Of a stretch of 64,000 nucleotides of DNA, positions 37,208-48,819 are shown in pieces. Source of the stretch: Patiria pectinifera (Eukaryota; Echinodermata; Asteroidea; Valvatida; Asterinidae). The stretch spans positions 16,577,281 through 16,641,280 of the forward strand of contig CM057144.1 of assembly GCA_029964075.1 (NCBI GenBank). The letters run 5' to 3'. Every line of letters starts with the position of its first letter. The stretch's first letter is position 1. The position numbers and the translations under genes were made by a program. Under the pieces are notes generated by a model that saw nothing but the letters and a program-made list of their open reading frames with translations, searched no databases and had not been told where the DNA came from.

Positions 37208-38960
37208 ATGGTTGCCACAACCAGGTAGGTATATTACATAATGACAGATTACATGAATTAAAGTTCATAACATCAGTACTATGGCCCTTTGCAGAATGAT
37301 ATTGGTGTAACCGTTTTCTTCTTCACTTTTCTCCTCAAAGACTTTACATAAGAGCGGTGTTCACAGGCTACAAGCGTGGCCTGCGCAACCAGCATGAGAA
37401 CACAGCGCTGCTGAGAATCGAGGGAGTGGAGAACCGCAAAGATGCTGACTGGTATCTGGGCAAGAAATGCGCATACGTCTACAAGGCCAAGAAGTGAGTG
37501 AACAGGCAAAAAGCTTTTCCTTGAAAAAAACTGTTTTCCTTGTTTTGTTTTTTTAACTTCCTGTGAAGGCTTATTCCCAGATCCGATTCAGGAGCTTAAC
37601 ATTTGTTTGTAATTTTGTATCCTTTAATTTATTTTGATATCCAACACTGGTGACAAAGTAACCCACACTTTCTTCTTGGGCAATACCGTTTCAAAATGGA
37701 ATTCAAACCCATCTGTTACAGAAATTAGTGTCTGGTTGAAATTGACATGGCTCATACTGATTCATCAGTGTTTGTTCTTTTCTTCCCCGCTGCAGCAAGA
37801 AGAGGCCAGCTGGCTACACCAAGGCCACCAAGACGCGCATCATCTGGGGCAAAGTAACCCGACCCCATGGCAAGAGCGGCGCCGTCAGGGCCCACTTCAA
37901 GGCCAATCTCCCTCCACAGGCCATGGGCAAAAGGATCCGAGTGGTGAGTTGCCTGTAGACTTGGAAAAAAATCCTGGCACCCATTTTGGACTGAGTTGCA
38001 CCAAACTTAATAAATCCGAAAATAATAACTACTTCTGATGTTTGGATACTTAGGACTGATTTTGTGCAAACGGTGGACTGTTGCAGTCAATCGAAACAAC
38101 TACAGAGACCAAATAAGTACATACAATTTCCCGTGTTTGAAATCAAATTCTGTTTGGGTGAACTTGAGTCCTACTTAACACCTTTCGGTTCGGGATGACC
38201 TTGGAATGCCTATCTGAAAAGGATATTAGGCATTATACCAGACACCCTTGCTTGACAAAGAGGCAACGTGTCGGCCATGGATGGTCCCCAAAACAGGAAT
38301 TCAGGTTTTAGCCAGAGCAGTATCTGGGCATCTTTTGGATGTCACGTTAATAATTCTGGGCAAATTTGAAGATCCAATATTGAAATGACAACAGAGCGAC
38401 AGTTGGCTATGAGTACAACAGAAACTATGCTTACAACAATACACATTGCTGCCAGTCATGCCACCATTCTGACTCAACGGCCTGATGAGCAGGGATAATA
38501 ATAGCATCTCCAACGTAAACATGCTCACTGTATAAGTACACATTTTAACTCAAAATGCCTTTGCTGTGATGATCACCACTAGAGACCAGAAACTGACGTG
38601 TCTCACAGACACACTGACTGCCAAACTAGAGGCTGTTTCTTAGCAAAGGAATACTAAAATATCAACCTGGGCCCAATTCCATGGAGCTGCTAAGCATTTC
38701 TGCTTAGCAAACTCGACGCTAAGCTTAAAATCAGCCGAGTACCAGTCAGTGTCAATAAAAATTGCATGACATTTTGGTTGGTAAACTGTTTTTGCTTAGC
38801 AATTTTTGTTTGTGCTAGCAGCTCTGTGATCGGCCCCTGATGTTTGCTTTTCACAAATGATATCAAGAAATTGCTGGCATTTTCAGACTTTTCAGTTATT
38901 GTGACAACTTTGTTTCCTCTTTTCTCTTGTGTTCAGATGATGTACCCCTCTCGTATTTGA
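37208..38960 (+). CDS. RPL35A: 60S ribosomal protein L35a (eL33)
   Basis: Structural protein of the large cytosolic ribosomal subunit. Coding exons: 37208-37224, 37341-37493, 37796-37943, 38937-38960, together 342 nt and 113 residues against 110 in human. Diagnostic stretches are [40 protein letters not shown] and the C-terminus MMYPSRI before TGA. The first coding exon carries only five full codons. A strong polypyrimidine-AG at 37187 places the ATG in a second exon, so a short untranslated first exon with a 5' TOP start is expected upstream but I could not place it. An AATAAA follows the stop by about 65 nt. The gene diverges from IQCG and converges on the Ig-TIR gene. High constitutive expression is expected from its role. 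Confidence 0.97.
38669..38836. mobile_element. MITE with GGGCC termini (copy A)
   Basis: Left end GGGCCCAATTCCATGGAGCT and right end (reversed) GGGCCGATCACAGAGCTGCT form imperfect inverted repeats; GCTAAGCA/TGCTTAGC words recur inside. CCT on both sides may be a 3-bp target duplication. The core GAGTACCAGTCA and TTGCATGACA matches the copy at 1077-1248. GGGCC ends with a 3-bp duplication recall PIF/Harbinger MITEs, which is an inference. Confidence 0.72.
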
Positions 38961-39024
38961 GACATGTTGGTCACTGGATGAGCCCTGTTGTTCCAGAGTA
39001 CAAGATGAAGTTGTTAAGGTTGTT

Positions 39025-39030
39025 AATAAA
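39025..39030 (+). terminator. RPL35A polyadenylation signal
   Basis: AATAAA, overlapped by a second near-match (ATAAAG), about 65 nt after the RPL35A stop codon; a short 3' UTR is typical for ribosomal protein genes. Confidence 0.75.
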
Positions 39031-39327
39031 ATAAAGAGGCAAGAAAATAGATAAGTAAAAAACATGTTTCCCGCTTGTCCATTATTTTGGAGTTCTGTGT
39101 GTTTGTATGGCAAGTTTTACAAATACTCTTATAAAACCATATGAGAAACAAACACAACTGCATCAAAATCAGTTTCCATGGTTTTAGCTGTATTTTCTGC
39201 ATAAAATTTACATACAGATTTTATACACCATATTTGATAACATTTATCATGTACCTCGCAATGAAAGCATATCGGAGTATACAATTCACCTTCATAGTAA
39301 AAATTAAATCGCCTTCAATTCCACTCA

Positions 39328-39717
39328 CAGGGTTCGAAATTAGCTGTAGCCCGCTAGCTAAATGCTAGTCAAAACAGCGGCGGGCTAGTCAAACTATTCC
39401 TTAAGTAGCCTGGCTGTCGAGTGAAAAATTATTGAGATACGGCAAAGATGAAAGGACAGGAAGAAATAAATCATGAAATTCAGAAAGAAAACCCCATCAA
39501 TTTGTGTCCGATTCTATCAACTGTTTTAAAAGGTTAAATTATTAGATCTGTTTATTAAAAACACTGACAAAATTACCTCAGAATTGAGCCTGAAAATACA
39601 CCATTTTGTATTTGAGATAAAAAAACAAAATGTGGGCTAGTGAAAATGCCCGCAGGCTAGTTAAGAGTCCATTTCAGTAGCCCGGCTGGCTAGTGAACAA
39701 AAAAGTTACGAACCCTG
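39328..39717. mobile_element. MITE with CAGGGTTCG termini, hAT-like
   Basis: 390 bp with 9-bp perfect terminal inverted repeats CAGGGTTCG/CGAACCCTG, flanked by ACTCA on both sides (39323-39327 and 39718-39722). Subterminal GGCTAGT/ACTAGCC-like words recur near both ends. CAGGG termini with a 5-bp duplication point to a hAT-type non-autonomous element. No transposase is present. Confidence 0.82.
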
Positions 39718-41991
39718 ACTCAACATACTTAAATCACCATGTGTCTGAGAAAGCACGATCTGTGTTGAGCTTTAACATTCTCAGACAAATTTCTCATTTC
39801 TTTTCGGACAATTACTTCAAATGGAAAAGTGTCTGACGTCATCCCATAATTTTCAACAACACATGTTCTTTGGTCAACCAACATCAGCCAAAATGTGAAA
39901 GAAAATTGGAGATGTTCGTCCTTATATTTACAAACATTTGTTTTAGATAAAAGATATTTTTGAGATTATATTTTATCACAGCATGTGACAGTCCTTTAGT
40001 GTCTACATCTTCCTTATAAGTTTGTACAGGTTTTGGCCTCGATTATACAGCCATCAATCTACGCAGGTAACCACTTCCATGTCTTATTTCCATAAAAATT
40101 ATCAACATGAATTGTTTATAAACTTATTATTATTCCAAACAAAAATTGACCAAACAAATTCAACTGGTAATGTGACCCCTTGTACCTTCAGACCTTGTGA
40201 CCCTGTCTAAACACTTCAAAAGTCTTTTTAAAATATGAATGGCTGAAAGGCTGGTGAACGTTTTTATTAAATAATGCTGGAAACAAAATTAAAAAGAAAT
40301 ATGTTACATTTCAGGCACTTTCTTGTTCATCACACTTGTCATTCCAAAATTTATATTTTCTCACTATCTTCATTATAAACTATCTTCATTATAAACCATT
40401 ACAAAATACAATCCATGATTGATACATCACTTAAGTTGGTTAACACTCGGTTATATGGCACGCAAGCAATGCGTTTACAGTACAAAGATATGTTTGACAT
40501 AAAAATACACAAAAAATGCACCATAGACGCTTGCACTTTCTTGAGCAGCATGAAAATAAAAGGTCATGTACCACACAAATCAACAGCCACCTTGACCAAG
40601 CATACACTTGCTATAAATACATACAAACACACTGCTAATATAGAACAAATTACCAATATAGAAAAGCAACAGTTTTCACAAGTATTTTAAATTCCATCAA
40701 TTTGCAAAGCCGGACAAAAACTTCTGGACACCTGACATTACGATGAAAAAACAAAGATTTACACACTTAACCATCTGCAAATTTACAATGTATATACAAA
40801 CTGAACTCAACTAAATTAACGGTGGAACAGTAATCCAGAAGTCCCTATACCATCCCAAACTGCCTGCCTGCTGCGCCTTGTACTGCCCCAAACCGCCCTG
40901 GGCAACACTATGGTTTTATGAATTTATTAGCGAGTATTACAGTGCAGTATAGTATGATAATGGGTTAATATCAGCAATCGATTAATTTAACGTTACATGT
41001 GCTTACATTAAGCTGTTGCCATTACAGTTAAATTCAAAAAGAAAAGAAGACAAATGTGATCAATTTTGCAAAAGTGCATCCTCGATCCTTGGGACTGAAA
41101 TGCAAATTATTCCAACTCGCCGTTTTTCTAGATGGTACAACTCTCCCTATGCCAAGCTGGTGTACTAAAATAAGACGGCAAATATATAGGTTACATTTAT
41201 TATTAGTTTTTCACAGTTTTATCAAACACAAAGCTCTATGAAAAAAATGTTTCAGACAAGCATCTCGGCAGTGTGTTCAAATTTAAAATGAACAACGCAG
41301 ACATTCATTATTTCTCATCGGATATGCATTAAATAGGCAAACGGTGCCTTTATACTTTTTTGAAAAGAAAAAAAAATACTTTTAAATAAGATCAAACATG
41401 CAAAATCGGAAACAAATGTGAAAACCCAAAAGGCAAATGTATGGTTTAATAATTCCCATTCATGCTCAAAAAGTATAGTAATCTTGAAAATAAAAAGTGC
41501 TTCAGTTCCCCCTTAATCCCCCTCCAACAGACCCAAGAGCTGGTCAAGGTACTATGGGATACTGTCCAACAGTTGTGTACAACTTGCTATTAAAATATGG
41601 GACAGATTTGATGGCTCTGCTTTTCTGCCAACTGTAGCACAAATGTGTTCATGGTCAGCAATTTTGTGTTTGCTTGAATATGTACAAAAATGCATCCTTT
41701 ATGGAGCTTGAGCGCTGTATAGGGCCCATGAACACACAATAGATGCCGTTCACAGAGCCGTGGAGTTTGACACATTACATGTTTAAATTGTGTACCTTAT
41801 TATTAGCGTGAGTGTTTGTAACCATGCACTAAAGAAAAAGTGTTAACAAAATTTGCGATTAATTTGTTCACTATGCTTAGAAGAAAGGGCAGTACTGAAG
41901 CACAGCGTCCACTAAGGTTAACTGTCATTTCTGTGCAGTGACTGAGCGACTGCTGTCCCCCATAATGCAGTACCTTTCTTCTGCCGTTGAG

Positions 41992-44900
41992 TTACACCCA
42001 GTACAGTAGTTCTTTTTGATCAGGCATGGCCACTTTTAGGAAGCGAGGCCAGAAGTAGCAGCTGTCCGAATCAACGTTGTACTCCAACGAGGCCAAGACA
42101 TCCTTGACTAGATCCTTGGGGATGTGGGGCTCCTCAATCACCCGCACCACGATGACCTTACTGCGGAGGGACTCCGGCTTGGCACGGCTCTTGGCCAGGG
42201 CACTGGTCAAGGCGTGGTAGTCGTGCTTGAGGTAGGCCTCCGAGGCGACGATCACGATCCGGGTGCTATTGAGGAGGCGGAGTCGCAGGAGCTTGTTGCG
42301 GGTGGAGGAGCGGTCGGGCCGCTCCACCTCCGACCACAGCCCCACCTTGAGGTGAGACTCTTGGTTCTGGAGCTTGGAGCGGATCATGTCAGCAAACTGG
42401 CTGTCGGAGCTGTGGTTGTGAATGAATACGTCATGCAGGAATGTCTGACGCTCATGCGAGGCTGTGTTATGATAATGGTGGTGGGTTTACATGCAAGGCA
42501 ATACGACACACGAGATGGCAACAAATACAACATGAAAATGAAAGATGCAAAGCACGACCAGCATTTGAGTGATGTGGTGCATCGGACAGTCACATAAAGT
42601 GGTAAGCGTGAAGCAATGGCACAGTAAAAATTAATTGGTTTCACACAAGAAAAATTGTAGGAGAATGCAGCAAGCAGACAAAAATAAGCATGGAGTTATT
42701 TTGAATAAAGTGAGAAAAGGGTCGGGTAGGACAGAAAGCAAAATATAATTCTGTTATGAGCTTATGTCAAGGACATTTGTCACATGATGCAGTTAATTGT
42801 CATTACGCTTTGGGTCAATTTTCCAGATCAAGCTTGTATTTAGAATGCCTAACTAAATCATCATCCTTTACTGACTACTAGCCACTAAAGTTAGTTATTC
42901 AGTGTATGACTTTTTCTTCTGACAAAAGCTGAACGCATCTGGGATAATTTCCATACAAACTCAAGATCTGTAAGAGCAGCATAAATCTTAATCCACACGT
43001 ATGGGGTCATGACTCATGACGATGACAGAAATAACCCAATGAACTTGAGTGGGATTGGGTAAAGATGCTTGGAGTGGTTGAGAACTGCTACCATTCTTTA
43101 ACTGATGGATTGAAACCTGAACAGGAGCGTAGCTAGAGAGGGATGGGCAGGTGGGTGGGGTCACACCCCAGTATTCATTGCAAAACGGTTGTGTCTATCA
43201 GATATGTCGCAAGAAGTAGAGCCACCTATTTTCCACGGTCAAATGGTGTCCAAAGTTGACATCCCAAGTTTTATAACAAATGTGCCATACGCCTACAGCA
43301 GTGTTAAATTTCAGCGACAGGCCACATCCACTTCTTTCATTTATTTAGGGTTAATATAAACACTGAGCTAGTGTGGACATGTGTTAATGTGCACAAGGAA
43401 TAGAAATGGTCATTAATAGACGTGGTGATAGCCGTTGTAAACCGCGTTATGAATCAGACTCACAATCTGCACGGGACAGGCGACTCCCCCGCCGCTGCTC
43501 GCTATGCCTGTGGACAACATTGTTGTTGCCGCGGATGCTAATCCTCTCGATTGTGAAGCAAGTCATCTCTGATCGTAATTCTGAAGAAAAAAAAAACCAC
43601 AAATGAAATGTAGGTTATAGGATGAAGATTTGAAATAACCATTGGGATAGTAACTCCACATATAAAACTCACTCCCCCAGCAGTGTAAAACAAACTTACT
43701 TGATAATCGAATGATGATGATGACAAGTAGAACAGCAAGAACAACTGCAGCGGCGATCAGTAGGGCCAAGGTCACCTTAGACACTGCCAAAAGAAATCAA
43801 CAAAAGAAACAGAGATCAGAGTCAGTGACATTCAACAGGAAAGCCCATGGATCATGACATGATGGATCATTTCGAGGTAAAGGACCTGCATCCATACTGT
43901 GACGCATTTGTTCTTTTCTTTTTCTAGAAGAGAAAGTCAAATGATCCCAAATTTAAAGAAGAAAAATCCAAAGATCCCAAAAGTCTGTACTTGGATTATG
44001 AATAGTAACTCACATCCACTTGGTCCTGTGCTGTCCACTTCAACTTTGATATCTGGAGACCACTCAGACGTCTCAAACTTGTTGTGTGCCTGGCACTTGT
44101 AGATTCCTGCATCACTCTCTTCTGCCGTGAGCTTGCTTATCGTCCCGTCCTTGCCACCGTTGATTGCCTTTTCGTCCTTTTTCCACTTGAACATCGGGCT
44201 GGGGTAACCATCGGCGGTGCAGGTGAGATTGAAAGGATGTCCTTCCAAGATGTCAATCTGCTTGGTGTGGTGTGTCAGGCTCACTCTAGACTTGTCTACA
44301 AAAGCAGAAGGGGGGAAAACGTGCAATAAACTGCTTAAAAAATTATCAGTGCATTGAAAAGCAAATGTACACAATGCAATTAATATCCAAATTTTCATTA
44401 CCCTTTCGTAAAATCCTCATCAATGAAGTCTCTTAACAGTCAAATTCTACTTGCCTAACTTACAAGTACTAAATTCACAATGATTTGAAGTATTCACAGA
44501 TTGTTTACATTAAGGTAATGGTTCAAAAACATACTAAAACAAACAGGTGATCTTATAAACAATATACCCTTTATAACAATGTCCACAGCTACACTTCCAG
44601 GACATTTTGAAATGTCAGGATCTTCGCTGAAAGCCACGCAGTAATACGTATCCGCCTGGCTAGCGTCCACATTCGCTAAGCTGAACTCGGAGCGGAGGTC
44701 AGATGCATTCTGGGCCACACTCTTGTCCACATGGAGGAAGATTGGGTCGCGAGTGTTCATGGACTGTTCTTCCTCGTGGCAGGCTGGGCGGGTAGAGTTG
44801 CACCACCAGATGAGCAGGCCGTATCTGGGTGGGTTCTGTAGTACAAGAACAACATAGAAGGGATGTGAACCCTGTAAGTCTGGTTGTGAGGCGGGAGGAA

Positions 44901-46372
44901 CACCGATGTGATTGGAGGTTCTGCACGGTGGAGAGTGCAACATTGGAGGAAAGACTCTTTCATACTTTGCCAATCGGCAAAGAATCCTGCTCTCAATTTT
45001 TCAGGAATTCCTTCTCTAGATTTGGGATCCACATGGGATCAGCCAGCTTCACTCCCTCGCATTTTACAAAATACTTGGTGTCATTGATGAAATTTTCTTG
45101 TATCCTAGGCCATAATCGTTGTAAAAAGTATATTTTTTCCCAAACTGGACAGCAGTATGACAGGGATTTAAGATCAATTGAGCTCAGAAATTGATAGCCT
45201 ACTTCTTAAAATGGATGGGTTGGCAAGTATGAACAACTGCATTGCTTCATTCCAAAATTACGACATAGCTGGAGCAGACCAATCCACTAGCCCCCCCCCC
45301 CCATGCACCTTTTAAGTCACACAGTATTTCCTAGCCACACGCATCATATGCACATGCACACATGCCCCCCCCCCCCCTTCCCACAACCCTTACAATTTAC
45401 CTCTGGATCTACTTCACGGTGGACCTCACATATAAGTGTCGAACTATCACCAGGCAAAAGCTCCAGACGATCCGACGTCGGCTGAATGAATGTTGGCTTC
45501 AGTTGCTGAAAACCGTCAGCTGAAACCAACAGGAAACAATTGTCGGTCATGAACTTCATACGCTGCCCCCTTACATCCTTAGCTCCGACATTAAAAAAGC
45601 TTAAGACAATGCTCATCGTGTCCTTTGCTTTAAGAAATTCCAAGTAAAATACAATTTCAAATATAATGGCTGGTTGTTTTTATGTAGGAGCTGTTAAGGG
45701 AGAATAAAATGATACAAAGTTCCTGGACATGAATCTGACTTAAGTTTCGTAAACTCCAAATTCCTACATTATTAATGTATATCAATCTCTGTATGTAGTA
45801 GAAAAAAATTGGTTGTTTGAAAAAAATGTTGCAACCTGACGGAGTGACGCCACATCAGCGGTTGTGTACAAAGTCTACCGAGAGTCAAGAACATTTTCTA
45901 AGCATTTCGTAACAAAATTGGAAATGCTTCTCAGTCCCAGATTCATGTCTTATCGTCATTTTTACAATGACTGACCTTCACTGAGATGATATATGAAGGA
46001 AAAAAGTGGCGTCAGGCTGCAACATTTTTCCGCTGTTTTTGTGAAGAACAGAGTGTAGAGTGTAAAAGTGCTTTTTTGTTTTCAAACCGCTTTCTTGCAT
46101 AATTTATCAGTAGTAAGGTTTGACAACAGAAATAACTGTTAATTAAGAGATCATACAAACTACGTTGTGGACAATTACTCAGCTTAACTTTAGGAACAGC
46201 ACAGTACTAGTACTGCAGTAAAACAATAAAATGATAAAAAAAACATTTAGATTGTATTTCGGAGTTTGACGCAAATAAACTTACGGTTACAGTTTCCAGT
46301 AGAAAGTCCACCATGATAACCAAGTACAAGTGTGACAGCCAGGACCCAGTGATGAGGAGACTGCATGATCAT
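41992..46372 (-). CDS. Ig-TIR transmembrane receptor, interleukin-1 receptor-like
   Basis: Predicted cell-surface receptor. Coding exons: 46372-46285, 45519-45401, 44835-44568, 44295-44014, 43783-43700, 43580-43464, 42461-41992 (1428 nt, 475 residues; a second ATG at 46366 is equally possible). Order: signal peptide (1 to about 22); Ig domain 1 (30-158, Cys60 to Cys135 with DASQADTYYC and an extra Cys81/Cys88 pair), split by an intron; Ig domain 2 (159-250, Cys184, Trp196, DAGIYKC to Cys226) in one exon; membrane span 257-277; a basic juxtamembrane segment; TIR domain about 326-468 in one exon. TIR box 1 is FLHDVFIHN, box 2 is degenerate (GLWSEVERPDRS in place of RDxxPG) and box 3 is YFWPRFLKVAMP. 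The Ig-TM-TIR order is that of the IL-1 receptor family; two Ig domains rather than three is unusual. The ligand is unknown. Signalling through MyD88-type adaptors is an inference and the degenerate box 2 makes a decoy or regulatory role possible. Confidence 0.88.
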
Positions 46373-48819
46373 TACGCCAAACAGTGACACTTTGTTCAGA
46401 AGGAAACATTCATGCTAGTAGCAAATACATGGTTGATGTCATTCACAACAGAAACTGAATATGGAAACACAGGTAGGAAGTCAAATTTTGTGTCAAAAAT
46501 ACTGTTGAAAACCTTGAAAATTAGGGGATATGAATATCAACTTCAAGAATAGTGCCTGAGGTTGCAGAAGTCATTTTGGAACAATAAAAACCGTTTTAGA
46601 ACTAAAAGAGATAGAGAGGTTGGAAATTACACTTTTGCCGTTCCAATGGTAGTCGTCACTGTTAGTTACTCGACTCTATTCGGAACTGAAACAAAAACTG
46701 ACATGACTCTTGTCTTGACATGTCTGACTCAGTGACTGAACTGCAGCGAAAAATTGCATGCAACTCGCATGAAAACAGGAAGCACTGACGTTTTTATGGC
46801 CTATACTTAGAGATATATTTCAACATTATTCAACGCATACTTGCCCAAGTAACTCCTTACTATCTTCTACTGGAAATAAGTTCAATTTTGCACACAAAAA
46901 ACATCAAAATACGTACTTTTTGAGATCATTTCCGTGAGACCACTCGGCAGGAATCGACATGATGATTGTTTTCATCTGACATCATTTGTTATTCTTAGCC
47001 GAGCGCCCTCTTGCGTCAAATGTGTCATGATCTATGAAGGGGTGTGGCAAATGGACAGCTTTGTCCAATCGTGTATCGTAAATTAGCATAAGTTTAAAAA
47101 CTCTTTAGGACAGGCGAGGAAATCCTAACTCTCGAAATTTCTCGGACCCGACAACTAAGAAAAATCTAAAATGATAATTACCATTTCTGGTACCACCCGA
47201 AGAAGTCATACACTGTGGAGTATATTAAAGCAGTTTATGACATTTTTTTGTTCGGTTCTGCTCAAGAAAAACTGTTTACAAAAATGTATTTATGTGGTTT
47301 ATTGAAGAACCAAATTTGTTTAAGTCAGTGATTATATCAACCTTTTAAACAACTCCGTTAAATTTAAAAACCAAAAAGTAGTTAACACAGGCTAGGCATT
47401 CCATATTTTATTTCCCATTAATTTTTTTTTTTACAATTTCCTCCAATAAAAACATGCATAAATATACATTTGTGTACAATTAATATATAGAAAACAAGCA
47501 AAAAGTAAATAAATGCAAGAATTGTAAATTTCCCCAAATCCATCACCAATCCAATTTTACTGCACGATTTTTCTACAACCAAATATAGCATATTGTTTTT
47601 ATCAAAATGTTTATGTATTCGAGGTTTCAAATTTGCTCTTTAATTATAATAACATCTGATTTCCAAAGATTTGGTAGGAGTCCAATATAACAAAATGGAA
47701 AAGGAAGCTTTGCCTAGCAATTTCTTGTTAGGTCACAAATGGTTATATTGTTTTGCATTGGAAAAAGACATAACTCTGATGAAAATTCCAAAAGAAAATA
47801 CCAGAGATGTACAAATGTATTCAGGACCCTAGTAGTCCGCCTACAAGAATGAGTGTGTCCTATAGAATAATCCGGCGGCAGCCATTTCTGCGGGGGCGCA
47901 AGGCTTGCGCGAGTCGCGCTCAGGTGGGCACGCGCTTCAGGCTCCTACGACCAATAGGAATACCAAAATGTGTGCGCCTCATCTTTAAGAATGCCTGCAG
48001 CATGCACGTGAGCGTAACACCACCGCAGTAAAAAGCTTCTAATTCTGGTCGCCAGATTCCAGTATTCTATACAGCATCTAACAACTATATGATAATTTAC
48101 TGTTGGTTATATATATATATTTAACATATAAACATACATAATTATAATCACAATGTGCACATTGAAAGGTGCACATATCCACCAGCATGGTTCTTAAGAT
48201 TACACATCATTACTGCCCCAAGTAATATCATTAACAATCAAAATATATACACCGCAAAATAAGATATTGGGATAACATTTCTCACACCGTATTCCTTCTT
48301 TGATCCACTCTGTTCCTACTTTTGCTTCAATTCGAATTCAGTTCCAAATCTTCTGTACAAAGTTCCATAATACACTGAGTATTGTTTACCAAAAACACCT
48401 ATTTTATAACCATTTCCACAATAAAAAATATATTTTACATAAGGATTGCTTTCACTTTGACTTGATCGGTCTTCACAATCCTTCAAGTTGCAACTAAAAT
48501 CCCATATTATATGACTTGATTCTTACGTTTCCTTGTTCAATTTCCTCCTAACAATGATTCCCGAGATGCAAGTTTTAACACAATTTCATTTCTTTCACAA
48601 TTTGTTCTGTCATTCTCCCTGCCCCAACCTAAATGTTTGTAACTTTATAATTCACTTAATTTAATCATACTTTTTCCCGTACCATGCCAAAATCAGTAAA
48701 CTGGAGTCCCCACAAGAAAAAGAAATATTTGTCTTTGTGAAAATGGAGAGACTAAATGATGTCTTCAAAGTGAGAAAATAAGGCTTTCATTTGAAATGAA
48801 AACCTGCAGAAAATCCAGC
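46373..48819. other. Ig-TIR upstream and Calx-beta downstream region
   Basis: 2.4 kb. It holds the promoter of the Ig-TIR gene and the 3' UTR of the Calx-beta gene. A CpG-rich patch stands out at about 47870-48030, with an inverted CCAAT. A single AGAGGGCGC-type word lies near 46983. No coding exon recognised. Confidence 0.55.

Larger units (their letters stand above)
38961..41991. other. RPL35A to Ig-TIR convergent intergenic region
   Basis: 3 kb between two 3' ends. It contains the hAT-like MITE at 39328-39717 and a TGACGTCA near 39833. The rest is AT-rich and would include the Ig-TIR 3' UTR. Nothing else recognised. Confidence 0.6.

Noticed and set aside
38566-38617. C/D box snoRNA in RPL35A intron 3 (GTGATGA, CTGA, CTGA)
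   Set aside because: The boxes are only about 52 nt apart, the terminal stem is weak, and these words are short enough to occur by chance; ribosomal protein introns do host snoRNAs, but the evidence here is too thin.
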